DNA of 64,000 bases from Norana najaformis (GCA_964023275.1 OZ029921.1:13335806-13399805), one strand, 5' to 3'. Shown: positions 51,201 through 62,319, numbered from the stretch's first letter. Notes: generated from the letters alone by a model not told the origin. Translations and numbers: made by a program.

Positions 51201-54200
51201 CTATGACCTCTTTGATTTCAACAGGCTGTGTCCAATAATTCATGATCAAGGATTGGGTTTTAATTAGAAACAACCATCAACCGATGCCTTGAATATTATG
51301 ATAACAGTGCTATGTAAGTTGCTAGATTTGATTACTCAGACAAACCTTGCTGCGCATTAGACTGTACGCCGACACGCATGATAAGCCATTAGACGAAGTA
51401 CCAATAGCTTTAGATGGAGTTCCATGAATTTCATTCATCTGTTAGGTCAAGCAGCGCATGTTAGAAACATTATTAGTCACCAAATAAGCAACAGTTAGAA
51501 TGTTATGATGCACAAGTTAACAACATCTTATCTAGTTTTGACAAATGATAAAAAGCAGCACTTGTGAGAGGATCTCAAAAAGTGATAATTGAATTTATAC
51601 TTATGCAAACATACACATATGCAGACATTCGCACATATGGGTCTTATCATGTGAAATCAACAATTCACCCCAATATTACCATCCCAGAAATTTAGGATAT
51701 TTTGCTGGTCAGAGGAACCCAGGCAAAATTTTATGCTCCAAGAATGATCATTACCCTTCCGAATCCAGCAGGATAATATTGATGCACAAGTTGCTAAATT
51801 TGTTGTGCATTTGAAAACCTGCAACTTCTGAAGTAAGAAGAAACTTCAAAATTGTTCCTAGTTTAAATGACACAGATTATCCACATTTTGTCATTTAGGG
51901 GCATTGTATGAACAAAATTCAAGATTCTGACCACTGTGACCCAGTTCATCTGGCTTGGTGGCCGCTTACAGCTCGCCAAGATCGATCTCTCCTCCTTACG
52001 CCAAAGATTTCCAGATATCTCCTTCTCTACTACGGTCCGGGATCTCGGGGTTGTACTGGATCAGGAGCTTTCCCTGTCTGCTCATGTTAATTAACAGCGT
52101 CTCTCGGTCTTGTTTTTATCATCTTCGTCAGCTCCGTAACATTCGCCATACTCTTTCCTTTCACGCTATCTCCACGCTGGTCCATGCCCTCATTTGCACC
52201 AGGGTTGACTTTGGGAACGCCATCTTTACCGGCCTATCGCTTGCCAACACTGCTAAGCTACAATCTGTGCTCAACTCTGCTGCTCGTCTCATAGGGGGCA
52301 TTCCAAAGTATGGCCACATCTCGTCTTATATTCGTGACTGCTATATCACTGGAATCCCGTCCAGCAGCGTGTCCACTTTAAGATCCTCTCCCTCATGCGC
52401 AATTGTGTTCTTGGCTCTGCTCCCCTTTACCTCATTGACTTCTGCACTTTGGTCTCCTCGTTGCCGGGCCGTAGCAACCTTCGCTCGGCCACTCAAGATC
52501 TCCTGTTTGTCCCTCGCATGCGTACCGCTGCAGCCCAGTCCAGAAGCTTTGCCTACGTTGGTCCCACTTTGCTGGAATCGTCTCCCTCGAGAATTGCGAC
52601 TGGAGCTCCTTTCTCTCCCCTCTCAGTGTTCCGCAGGCGTCTGAAGACTGTACTGTTCAACAGTGATTTTACTTTTTTGGGTCGGAAGCACCTCTGTTGA
52701 GTTTATCCTCTAAGAGGCGCTTTATAAATCTCAAATTACAATTACAATGCATGCTCCATATCTGTGTGAAAATTGAAGCAAAAGGCAAGCAATGTGAACT
52801 GAACCTGATCTGCTCAATGATACACTCCTGAGTTCAACAGGTCATAACTTTCAAAATATATATTAACGAATGGAGGTAACAAGTTTGCAAAAATTCAGCT
52901 AAGATACAGGTCTACACAGAATAAAAAAACATGATTTTTAGACAGTTTGGTTGGGAATTTTCCAAATTTGTAATTAAGATTCAGTTGAATTGACATGGAA
53001 TGACCCAAATATGTCTATACAGAGGTCATAATGCGCACCAAAGCTTACTAGAAATTACTATATACAACTGCACAATAAAACAGAAAAATGACAACAAAAT
53101 AACACAAATGAATCATATACTAGTGTTAACAACCTTTTACTGAATGCAAAGCTTTCACAGAGACACTAATATTTACCACCAGCATCCAAAAGATGTAAAC
53201 TGTGAATTGTCTAATGCCTACATTCTGTCACTTTTGGCATAAAGATGCCATAAATACTTGCATATAAAATTTAGAAAATTTGAAAAATTTTGAACAGTTT
53301 TAAAAGTCCAAAGTCAGTTTATATGAGGGTCAAGCCAAAATTGCAAGGTGGATCAATGTAAGATTGCACCAGACATCCATGAGATATTACTATTGTGGGC
53401 GAGATCCACGTCCACACCTTGAGTATTACAAGTATAAGTAGTCTCAAATATAATCTGAGTGGCTTAAATATAGCTCATGCCGCGTTCCATAGACACTCAA
53501 AGAACACTCAGAGTGTAAGCAGTTCATACTCATGGTGGACACCTCAACTTACCACTCCCCTAGTCGGCTGCCTGACACTCAACATCATAAATTGTCAATG
53601 TCTTTCAACAATTAATGCTCCCGTAGAACAACTGACTATACGTGCTGCCTCATGCTGCACAATTATGTTTTTCACTAGCATTACTGTTAGGCCTACTGTG
53701 AGACTGCGGCAATACTATGTAACAAACATGTCATCCACGTAACAAAATAAAAGTACTGCAAACTAGGCAAACTACTACTCTGTCAAAAGTAAAAATATTT
53801 ACACTTTTTAATACTTCCTCACAAGTGAACTTTCACTTAAGTACATTAATGCATTACTTTTACTTTGATACTGTTCAATATTGGTATCGGCACCCTGCCA
53901 CCCAACCTCCTCTTTTTTCCAGGCTTGAGACATGCAAAGGCGAACCTGCACTTAGGCAGGGGTCTCACATTTAAATCACCCCAAATGCCAAATGATGACC
54001 AGTAAGTTAGCCCATCAGCCACATTACCTAATCTTTATCATTCAATTATATAAAAGTAAAGTCAAAATGGAGAAATAGCACATCATACATTATGCCATTA
54101 AAACTCAAATCGAAGCTGTATCCCATTTGAATTGTGGTTGCACATCATTGGCTAAATCTGTAACTCTGCTGGTAACTCTGTTGATAGGATATCTCTGTTT

Positions 54201-57200
54201 GGCAAATCTAGCTTTAACTGCTGACCTTTTTTCTCCATATTCATATTTTTCACAATGCAACAGTGTTGACAAACATCATACACTGCTCCTTAGGGACAAC
54301 AATTGTTTGCCAAACAAATAATGTAATGAAGTTTATCTCTTAGCTTTGTGAAAAATACAAATTCTCCCACTTCTCTTGGAAAACTCTTTTTCTTCCACAC
54401 ATTTGTTTTTCTTCCGCTCTGAAGTCATGCCTCATGCACGATGGGTTTTATTTTGCTATGACTATATACAATTACAAATGCTCTATAATTCACTTCCAAT
54501 CAAGCAGTTGACATACAACAATGTCTTTTAATAATAACTATACATATATATACAAGGTATCACTGGAACAACTATCACACTTTATTATAAGGAAGACAAA
54601 AGTTGTATAAATTTCCTTTTCTTCAAATATTTTAGAATTTCCAAGCACCACTCTGGACTGCAAGAAATGACTTGATGGGCCGCATGCAGCTCGTGGGCCG
54701 TATGTTTGCGTTTAGGTCTAATTCAAAATTAGCCATCAGTGGATTGCAGGTCAGTCTGTCTGATAGGCTTTGTCATCCTATGATCCAACCTATTTCTGTG
54801 TGACACTGCATTAATGGTTGGGGTGAGGCAATTAAAGGACTGGGTTCAGCATGGTAAGACATAGAAGAAGCCAATTCAAGATCTGGATATATCTTCAAAC
54901 TCTTCTAACTATGGAGATTTGTGACTGCAGTTAAGGACAGTATTGTTTAAAAACAGCAAAGCTATTATTTCAATCTGTTCCCTTTCTAAATCTTAAAAAT
55001 TACACAAAACAATCCCAAGACTGCAAAGAAAACTATTTATAATCATCCAGTACCCAGTAACTAAATAGGTAAGAAAATATTATTGAACAGAAATGTTTCA
55101 TACTAACTCGTCGTAATTTGGGAGCAATGACACTGTTGGTTGTAGAAGGGGTATAGCGCCTCTTGGTAGGTGATACAGTCAGCTTACTACCAAAGATTGT
55201 TTCTTCTTCAATCTGCTTAGCCTTCAGTATTTGCTGTAGAATATATAAGATATCTCCATTGAAAGGATAATGTAAGGTAATTCCTTTCCACATCAATAAT
55301 CAAAGCCAAAGTTTTATATTAGTGCACATGGGAACACTTTGCAATATCCATTCACAGCCGTCTCTACCACAACAAAGAGCTGTTTTCCCTGCAATTGTTG
55401 CTGAACAGATCACTTTTGAGTCATGACTAAAGTCAATTATTTCAGGTTATGTTAATCAACGATTCTAATTATTCAGTACCCAAAGCAAAATACATCAATT
55501 AATAGTAAAGATATTTTCAAGGGCAAGGTAAGGTGGGGTCATTACACCTTATTACACACATCTCTGTCAACACTGACAGTCTAGAAGGTTGAATGATCTC
55601 TCAACAGAACATGCACACACACACACACACCAAACGAACTGCAACCTAACGGTCACGCTTTTCTTTCCTTGCAAATTACGTCATTTAACAACAAATGGTC
55701 AACTTCACAGAAAGGCATTTGAACTGTGGACAGAGAAGTGAAGGACCCAAGCATTAGCAATTACTGAACAAGTCACCCAAAGATATGCAATCCACGGCAA
55801 TTAAAACTCTGAATAAAGCAAAACTACGTATTTTGTTTAAACAATAAGTCTCTTGGTTCAAAGGCATTTGAAGTCATCCTTGGGATCCAAAGATCTGAAC
55901 TGGCGGATAAACCATAAAGTAAGGCCTGTAATGTAAACCAATTTACACTCAGGCTTTGCTGTCCCATCTATAGATGCCTCACAGATTAAAGCCATTGGAT
56001 AAATGGTAATGCATGAAATTTAGCATACATGAAATTTAGCAACTGTCTGCCACTAATCTGCAGGGTGTGATTTGTGGGTGGAAGGAGTGGGCAGAAAGAG
56101 TACCTATCAACACGGGAGGCACGATATGTTGAAGTTCGGGAAGGGGCTAAGTCCCAAAGTGCCAAAGGTGCTTGCACAGGAACAGGCAATTTCAAATAAT
56201 TAAAGCTGTAAACAGTTGCAGGTAATTTTTATACTGTTTAAATTAAATATACACTTGATCATGGAAACAAAATCAGGAGATAGTAATAAGGCAGTCTGCA
56301 GGTTACCCATGGTTACTCTTTTTCAAAAAAAGTTTAAGTTAGCACTGTAAACTTCTTAACTAGTGACATATAGGGTGCAGTGCTGTAAACTTCCCTAAGT
56401 TAAGTCTGCTGGCAATGTGAGGCCTTATCAATGCAAATCTGAGTAACACAAGCGATTATAACATATTTTAAAATTAAATATGAGCAATCTAGAACAAGTT
56501 TTATGTGATTCTCTTCTAGAATCCACTTAATCAATACCAAAGTATGTGATTATGATCAGTTTCAGAGAATTCTCAGTAATTTAGGAGTAAATAGATTCTA
56601 ATTTTTTAAGAAGAAATCTGAGAAGTTTCAAGATATGATTGGTTATTATTTTAGGGCCAAAGACAAATGATTTAGTAGTCTTAATCTAAATCCTTTTAAA
56701 AGCAAAACTGATAATGTAGGGCAAATTTGTTGCATTTCACATGCAAGTCTTAGCAAATCAGGGCATATGATTTTGAGCAGAATCTTGCATATATGAATGT
56801 TGTCATATATGTCGTTGTTCAACGTCACTAGGCAGATTTGTATACAACTAGTACTTCCATTGACAGCACTGACCACAGTGCTGAGCCTCATCCATCAGCT
56901 GTTTTATGACTCTGTTCATCACCCACCATCATCACTCTAGACCTCTCTGTCTCTTTCATTTGCAACTTCATTAACGAATGCAGCACTGGTGTAATATGCT
57001 GATATTGGGTGTCTTTGTTAAGGTTTTGGCCTGAGAGTTTAACCATCTGTAATCTGCAGACCACTCTTTGTGATATCAATAAGGAGTGAATTTTCAGCAG
57101 TCAAGTCTGCTGGAAACCAAAGCATTGGCCGATGGGATTAAGACAGTATGACGCAAAAGAGATCTGATTCTATGAGCATTCCATATGTGAAATTGAGCTG

Positions 57201-60200
57201 CTTTGCATATGGCACCAACATGATTAGAAACTGACACAGTTCAGCAAAATATGCCTCAACTGTGTGCACATTCAGTATAATTGACAAGCAAGCTGCCCAA
57301 TGGATTAGACATGTCATTCAAATTTATGGAGTTGCTGGCTTGTGACTAGAAGAAATTCAGTTTTTGAAGGATTCAGAAGTTTATTACAGTGCGGACTCGT
57401 TAACATGAAGTCGTGGGGGGACACACCTTCAAAACAGCGTGTAAACCAGTTCATGTGTTAAACGGGACAATGTTGAAATATATCTATTCGGTGGCCCACA
57501 TTCCCCATCCCACGCTGTTCATCCAGCCAAGCTCCTCCTTGCTTCTTCTTGCGGCAGGCAGGTCTGTACTCAGCTGGCCGCCCAGCCAGCCAATCTCTCT
57601 GCAGTCATGCCGGTCAGGCCATACCTGCCTTGTTCTGCCTATTCCCCTCCTAACTGGTAAAAATCGGTTCCAGCTAGACTTCTTTGTCCATCCCTCCTGC
57701 CCTAATTAGCTCCCTCCCATGGTTGAGACACAAGCCCCTTTAATTGGAAGACACCCTCCCACTTGTACGACTAAAGCCAAGTTCGGGAATAAATGGAATG
57801 TTACAGCTGCCACAGTACATCTCCACTGTTTTAATTAGCCTTATTCCCAGTAGTAAAACACGTTAACCGATAAGGCGCGTTAAGTTATTAGCTCTGGGGG
57901 ACATACAACCACTTCACGTTATGTGGAGTCGGGGGTAAACCGGGAGCATGTTGTCGCGTCCACACTGTGTAAGCGTCCACACTGTATTAGCTATCTCGGA
58001 GTGAACATCACCTAAAATCGAAGAAAGTATTTGGAGAGCAGGATTAGACATGCGACTGTCGGAAAAGAATAGCGGTGTATCATCAGTGTACAAATGGTAG
58101 GCAAGAGAGCTATCAGTAAGTAGTGAACCAAGTGGAGCCGTGTATAAATGTAATGTGTATGCAAATCTTTAGTACTATACTGTCAAGTCCAGCTACTGTG
58201 CAAAACAATTTCCACATTATGAGCTGATAGCAATGACAGGCATGGTGCCAATGTGCTTTAAGTCGGTCGATGGGTAAACTGGCTGTGCACCAGTTGAGGC
58301 GCTTCGAAATCTTTAGATCCTTTGGCAATATAAAGATGTTATATAAATTACCACAGATGCCTGAGAAGCGCCATGTTTTAATATCGATCTCACATTGAGT
58401 GCATATTACCCAAGCATCTCTTCTTTCGTGTGACAAATCTAAGTGTTCAGGCTCGTTTACAGAAAGTCACAGAATGAGATTTTGATTACGTGTATATTGT
58501 CAAATTATTCTTTAGAAAAGTTCATGTCAATCATACAACTCGGATACCTAGCTACCTATCTATGGCCAGCTACACTAAACTATATATAATTTATTTGACT
58601 TCCCTTCCCATGCGTAGTTTAGTCTGGATTCCACTTTCTTTCCACTTCCTGGGATGAGAGTTCACGGATAGGAAACTGAAGCGAACCCATGCATTTTTCT
58701 TCTTGGTTTTCACTGTGATGTCGAAGATGGCGAAGTTTGCAGATGGCGTATTCTTCTTCACGAACGTAAAATTCCAACGGTTGGCGATTAATCTTTCATA
58801 ACTGTTCTTGCGATTAGTTCACTGTCTATACACTTTCGTACGGTGACAGTTACTCCGAAGATTCGCAACTTTCGATAACTATTCCAGTTTAGTTCAACGA
58901 CTATGAGTCGACGATTTTCTCAGTTTCTAAGCCGATCCATTGGAAATGGATTAACTCCAGAGTTCGATTCTTTCGTCCAATTCTACGAACTTTCGATAGG
59001 TGAGTCAATGGACTATTACCATCTTAACTATGACTCAATAAACCGTGAGTAATACAGCAATTAATTGCCTTCAAATTACTGAAAACTCGACTTTTCTTCA
59101 CGAGTAATGTGCAGCCATTTTAACGGTCTTTACTCTACCATAGCTCGACACAAGACTGACTATTTCCAACATTCTGTAGTTCAAATCCCCATTAGTTCGT
59201 CTGCTCTCAAGCATGACATAGGTATCATACGTGGCAAAATCACAATCACCCGACCTCGTTTCCATGGTAAAGAACTGTTTGAATTTCAACGGGATCTTTC
59301 AATTCTGCAGATTCACCGTCTGTATTTTCAACGGGATCTTTCAATTCTGCAGATTCACTGTCTGTATTTAATCCAATTGAACGATTGACTTGTTCTGTAA
59401 TGCTCAGTCAATACCACCCAAAACGCAAACTGACTAAAATCTAACTAAGCTGGCCATTTATTAATAATAAAACCCTACCTAATCTGTAGCTGGCCGGTTA
59501 TTCTTAAATCTAAATCTTAATTAGCTACTCTAACTAGCCTGTATACTAGATTCAACAGTAGTAAGCACATAACACAAAGCAATATAATTCTAATCAAATG
59601 CGTAATAAATGGGGTTAGCTACACTAACAGCTAACTTCACGCTGGAAGCCTCAGGTTTTCAAATGACTTTGGAGTTGGAAAAGGTGAATGGAAATGAACT
59701 CTTCTTGCCCTCTATCATGTTAGTGCTGCTTTTGACACTGTGGATCACTCTATCCTTTTGGAGCGTCTAGAAAAATCTTTTGGCATTACTGATACGGCCC
59801 TTCTTTGGTTTCAGTCATTCCTCTCAGACCGCACTCATTCTGTTATCTTTGGGCCTACACGTTCCGCCTGGTCCCTTATACCTTTTGGCCTTCCTCAGGG
59901 TTCTGTTCTGGCCCCTCTCCTCTACATTCTGTACACTGCCGACCTGGCACGGGTTCTCCTTCCCATGGGTGTTGCTGTCCATCAGTATGCAGACGACACT
60001 CAGGCCTTCGTTCATGGCCCAGCGGAAGCGGCTTCCACTCTGGTTGAGAGTATTCTTGACGCAACATCTGCCCTTGGTCTCTGGATGTCCTCTAATCGCC
60101 TCCGACTGAACTCTGCTAAGACCCAGTTCATCTGGCTTGGTGCTCGTGCTCAGCTGGCAAAGATTGATTCATCATCCTTACGCCAGAGGTTTCCGGACAT

Positions 60201-62194
60201 TCTATTCTGTTCCAAAGTCTGCGATCTTGGGGTTGTTCTGGACCGGGAACTCTCCTTGACCGATCATGTTAACAGTGTCTCCCGCTCATGCTTTTACCAC
60301 CTTCGTCAGCTTCGTACCATCCGCCGCTCCCTCTCCTTTCATGCCGTTACTACTCTAATTCATGCCCTTATCTGCACCAGGGTGGACTTTGGTAATGCTA
60401 TCTTTGCTGGACTCTCACTTGCCAATATTTCCAAGCTTCAATCTGTTCTCAATGCTTCTGCTCGTCTTATTGGAGGCGTCCCCAGGTATGGCCATATAAC
60501 TTCCTTTATACGGGACACTTTACACTGGCTTCCCATTCAGCAGCATATCCAGTTCAAGATCCTAACGCTTATGCGTAATTGTCTCGTTGGCTCTGCTCCA
60601 TCATATCTTAGGGACTTCTGCATTTCGGTCTCCTTGGTTCCAGGCCGTAGCACTCTCCGGTCGGCCTCCCTTGGACTTCTGACTGTCCCTCGTATGTGCA
60701 CTGCTACAGCGCAGTCAAGAAGCTTTGCCTATGTTGGACCTAATAGCTGGAATCACTTTTCCCGAGAGCTCCGGCTTGAATTCCTCAGTCTGTCTCTTCC
60801 GCAGTTTCGCAAGCGCCTGAAGTCTGTATTATTTGACAGTGGTCTCATTGGTTCGGGTCGGGAGCGCTTCTGATGAGTCTATTCTTGAAGTGGCGCTTTA
60901 TAAATGTCAGATTACAATTACAATTACCAATGAAGCTGCAATAAACATGTTGATATAAATCTTTGGGATATATCATCACGTGAGCCCAGCGGACACCATT
61001 CGCAACCTTGGTTTCTATATGGACAGCCGCATGACACTGTCGACCCAGGTCAGTCAACTCGTCAAAGGCTTCTTCTATCAACTGCGCCAAATAAAATCCA
61101 TACACAGGTTAATTCCAACCTCGGCAGCTATTAAACTAGTCAACAGCTTCATAGTCTCCCGAATCGACTACTGCAACAGCCTACTGGCGGGTCTGCCATC
61201 CTGCCAACTTGCACGAATTCAATCTGTGTTAAACTCTGCTGCCTGTCTCATTTACGGCAAGATACCATCCGACCACGTCACCGCTCTGCTGCAGCACAAT
61301 CGTCACTGGTTGCGCATCCCGCAGAGGATCACTTATAAGCTGTGTCTGATGACATACAAGGCCTTAAATGGTGGTGCTCTGGACTATCTACTCGATTTCT
61401 GCACTTAACCAGCGGATATACAGAGGGTTTACCAACTATGGTCGTCTGCAAGTAACCAATTATACGTCTGCAGAACCGCAAGAAAATTTTCAGCCTATCC
61501 TTCGACGGCTGAATGCAATCATGAATGTACAGTGCCCTTTTCTCGACCTCGGTCGTGTTATGGCGCTACATAAATTGTCTTATTATTATCAGTGGCACAC
61601 TTGTCTTTAAAGCATTGCCGTTTCCAACTACCCCAGTCTTGGGCTTGTTTCCAGGCAGTGTGTAGCCCAAGGTTCAGTGGATAAAGATCCGTCTCCAACA
61701 ACTTTGTCCATGTGTGGCTTTGGTTATCTGGCTGGTCTCTTCCAGCTTCACTGGAGACCAGAAGTCAAGGCCCTGAGTGCCCTAGAATGGTCCATCCTGC
61801 CAATCACTGCACAGTGTGAAGTGCCCAAATATCCAGAGTCTTCTTTCGATCACTTCCAAAACCAGGATCTGTCTCATATTCATTTCAGCATTGGTGATGT
61901 GCGCAGGAATGTAGCTGCTACATAATCTGAAACATTTTGGCTAACTAGCAGAGCTCCTAAATGTTACACAGTGGTGGACAGAATCAGCCCTAACTTGCAT
62001 ATCAAACTAGCATTTTATGTGCCAGATGAGTCCCTATAGAGACTTACTCTTTGCAACTTTTCTGCTTCCTTCTGAGCTTTGTGGTTTTCCCACTGCCTCT
62101 TCACATAATCCTCAAAACTCATATTTTGAACAAGAAATGTGTGTCCAGATGTCACTTCCCATTCTTTTATCTCATCCAGTATGTGCCTCTCCAC
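45210..62194 (-). CDS. PRC1: PRC1 (Ase1/MAP65 family) cytokinesis regulator, 3' five exons
   Basis: PRC1 cross-links antiparallel microtubules at the spindle midzone and recruits kinesin-4 (family knowledge). Exons 62194-62048, 55233-55108, 48023-47842, 46774-46708 and 45260-45210 join to 573 nt: 190 residues plus TGA. The first matches the end of the spectrin-like microtubule-binding domain (EEL...IELWE...YVxxQWExHR in human). The second aligns with the human stretch holding the CDK1 sites T470/T481; here it reads SPTKRRYTPSTTNS. The tail is basic and rich in TP sites (TPNKR, TPSKTPQTPSR), fitting mitotic CDK control. The last two exons are weakly conserved and rest on splice signals plus phase. 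Upstream exons (dimerization and rod domains) lie beyond 64000. The gene follows the same strand as PDCD11 and lies upstream of it. Confidence 0.9.
45957..46260. mobile_element. Left-half fragment of the TACCGTA-ended DNA element
   Basis: GTGTTTTTTTACATGAAATT then CTAGGGGTGCATCTTATT, and GAAAGCAGTATTAAACTT, match 13790-13955 in order. Confidence 0.65.
46309..46397. repeat. About 42-bp tandem duplication
   Basis: TGGTTTCAATTACTAAAT...ACTATTTCAAACCAATATTG occurs twice in tandem, the second copy with a 5-bp insertion. Confidence 0.85.
46708..46774 (-). CDS. PRC1: PRC1 exon d
   Basis: 22 codons plus one base: NGIGSIVTPFFGISFSFTNC. It resembles the human SIRPIFGGT segment only loosely. Good acceptor (GAGTTTTTAG) and an optimal GTGAGT donor; phase 2 in, phase 0 out. 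Confidence 0.65.
46775..47841. other. PRC1 intron c-d: nothing recognised
   Basis: AT-rich sequence. Small open frames here, including those antisense to exon c, show no family resemblance. Confidence 0.4.
47842..48023 (-). CDS. PRC1: PRC1 exon c (S/TP-rich tail)
   Basis: 60 codons plus two bases: VLSESRHQKMLGSASLAKGP, TPNKRNN and TPSKTPQTPSRWQMPSKP. Low complexity, but in frame between a TTTATCTAG acceptor and a GTAAGT donor. Repeated TP sites are typical of the PRC1 tail. Confidence 0.8.
48024..49099. other. PRC1 intron b-c, 3' part: nothing recognised
   Basis: No repeat or coding motif supported. A hydrophobic open frame from 48897 runs into the repeat at 49100. Confidence 0.4.
49100..49345 (+). 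repeat. Fragment related to the chimeric SINE body
   Basis: GTCATCTGTCAACTGGGGAT, TGGAATCC and GTGACATTTCTGGTGACC match 17005-17100 (GTCATCCGTCTACTCTGGAT, TGGGAATCC, GTGACTTTTCTAGTTC). Both copies stay open in the same relative frame. Confidence 0.6.
49399..50460 (-). mobile_element. piggyBac-like element 2, non-autonomous
   Basis: TTAA at 49395-49398 and 50461-50464; inverted ends CCCCTTTACCGTG / CACGGTAAAGGGG. Near the right end a GGACGAGTTAAC..GGGTTCACG unit is repeated twice. The minus strand carries a transposase N-terminal remnant (50221-50132) and a further open frame 50099-49836. No catalytic core. It lies in PRC1 intron b-c. Confidence 0.85.
50132..50221 (-). pseudogene. piggyBac transposase N-terminal remnant
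   Basis: MAGRKHGLSNEEIHCLLCES then DDSLSNDSD and a stop: the short basic start, helix and acidic DDS...DSD stretch typical of piggyBac N-termini. Only 29 codons before TGA. Confidence 0.6.
51120..51335 (+). mobile_element. LINE family C 3' end
   Basis: CATGATCAAGGATTGGGTTT, ACCATCAACCGATGCCTTGA, then AACAGTGCTATGTAAGTTGC and TAGATTTGATT, matching the 3' UTR order of 26985-27262 and 38892-39455. Confidence 0.65.
51639..53006. mobile_element. GGGTCA-type MITE split by a LINE
   Basis: Left GGGTCTTATCATGTGAAATC and right TTGAATTGACATGGAATGAC then CC are the inverted ends of the 27874-28557 family. LINE A (51929-52748) sits inside, so the MITE is older than that insertion. Confidence 0.75.
51929..52748 (+). 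mobile_element. LINE family A, 5'-truncated
   Basis: RT C-terminal half in shifting frames: RSCFYHLRQLRNIRHTLSFH, HALICTRVDFGNAIFTGLSL, SVLNSAARLIGGIPKYGHIS. 3' end AGGCGCTTTATAAATCTCAA then ATTACAATTACAAT. About 80-85% like the 59690-60932 copy by eye. Confidence 0.88.
53007..55107. other. PRC1 intron b-c, 5' part: little recognised
   Basis: A short GGGCCGCATGCAGCTCGTGG then GCCGTATGTTTGC stretch (54678-54712) resembles the terminal region of common hAT-type MITEs, but its ends are not found. An open frame 53395-53742 has no family signature. Confidence 0.35.
55108..55233 (-). CDS. PRC1: PRC1 exon b (CDK-site region)
   Basis: 42 codons: QILKAKQIEEETIFGSKLTV, then SPTKRRYTPS...IAPKLRR, matching the human ETEMLYGSAPRTPSKRRG segment. 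A basic KRR likely forms part of the nuclear localization signal. Donor GTTAGT, phase 0. Confidence 0.9.
55234..56589. other. PRC1 intron a-b, 3' part: simple repeat only
   Basis: (CA)n at about 55612-55631. Otherwise AT-rich with no supported feature. Confidence 0.4.
56590..58145 (-). mobile_element. Old LINE reverse transcriptase relic split by a MITE
   Basis: Minus-strand remnants in order: LYTAPLGSLLTDSSLAYHLY then a degenerate YTDDT catalytic motif (58140-58040), an LNPSKTEFLLVTSQQLHKF block at 57380, and HITPVLHSL (about 56970). Many stops. The Tigger-like MITE at 57388-57985 separates the blocks. Confidence 0.7.
57388..57985. mobile_element. Pogo/Tigger-like MITE, TA-flanked
   Basis: Left CAGTGCGGACTCGTTAACAT, right GCGTCCACACTG, with TA on both sides. 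Subterminal TTCACGTTATGTGGAGTCGG is shared with 6976-7757. The interior is GC-rich with no transposase. Inserted into the LINE relic. Confidence 0.8.
58903..58999 (+). other. Candidate plus-strand first exon, unassigned
   Basis: The ATG at 58903 opens MSRRFSQFLSRSIGNGLTPE, then FDSFVQFYELSI, followed by a consensus AG|GTGAGT donor at 59000. The N-terminus is basic and Ser/Arg/Phe-rich, like a mitochondrial presequence. The surroundings (58690-59000) are more CpG-rich than neighbouring DNA. Read through the donor, the frame stops 54 codons from the ATG. No partner exon was found, and it lies antisense inside a PRC1 intron. Confidence 0.25.
59284..59367 (+). repeat. 42-bp tandem duplication
   Basis: TTTCAACGGGATCTTTCAAT...CTGTCTGTA twice, one substitution apart. 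It lies in an open frame (59107-59388) and 42 is a multiple of three, so the frame is kept. Confidence 0.9.
59690..60932 (+). mobile_element. LINE family A, best preserved copy
   Basis: 5'-truncated inside the RT domain but open from about 59698 to the stop at 60871-60873. Motifs: SAAFDTVDHSILLERLEKSF, FGLPQGSVLAPLLYILYTAD, catalytic QYADDTQ (YADD 59986-59997), NRLRLNSAKTQFIWLGAR, CDLGVVLD, then YGHITSFIRDTLHWLP. 3' end GTGGCGCTTTATAAATGTCA then ATTACAATTACAATT. It lacks the endonuclease and 5' half, so it is not autonomous. It is the youngest-looking LINE in the window. Confidence 0.92.
60935..61592 (+). mobile_element. LINE family D, C-terminal fragment
   Basis: 142-codon frame (60980-61408): VSPADTIRNLGFYMDSRMTL-type start, IDYCNSLLAGLPSCQLARIQ, HNRHWLRIPQRITYKLCLMT. 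3' end ATGGCGCTACATAAATTGTC then TTATTATTAT. It abuts the tail of the upstream LINE A. Confidence 0.85.
61593..62047. other. PRC1 intron, 5' end: nothing recognised
   Basis: Mixed composition with a short inverted pair, GGCTGGTCTCTTCCAGCTTC / ACTGGAGACCAG, around 61730-61760. No repeat family assigned. Confidence 0.35.
62048..62194 (-). CDS. PRC1: PRC1 exon a (end of microtubule-binding domain)
   Basis: 49 codons: VERHILDEIKEWEVTSGHTF, then FEDYVKRQWENHKAQKEAEK. The YVxxQWExH pattern is diagnostic for PRC1/Ase1. Acceptor TTCATTCCAG, donor GTAAGT, phase 0 both sides. Confidence 0.93.
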
Positions 62195-62319
62195 CTGGAA
62201 TGAAAACACATATAACAAGTTTTAATAGCATATTGATATGAAGTACAACAGGCTGCACATGAAAAGACCATGAGACACAGAAGGCTGCTAAGCAGCTTGC
62301 ACGGCTAGAAAAGCCTGCA

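Noticed and set aside
53395..53742. 115-codon plus-strand frame in a PRC1 intron
   Set aside because: No start context, no splice signals, no recognisable motif; composition like surrounding non-coding DNA.
59824..60067. Open frames on the minus strand opposite the LINE RT
   Set aside because: Antisense shadows of the well-supported plus-strand RT with YADD and PQGSVL motifs.
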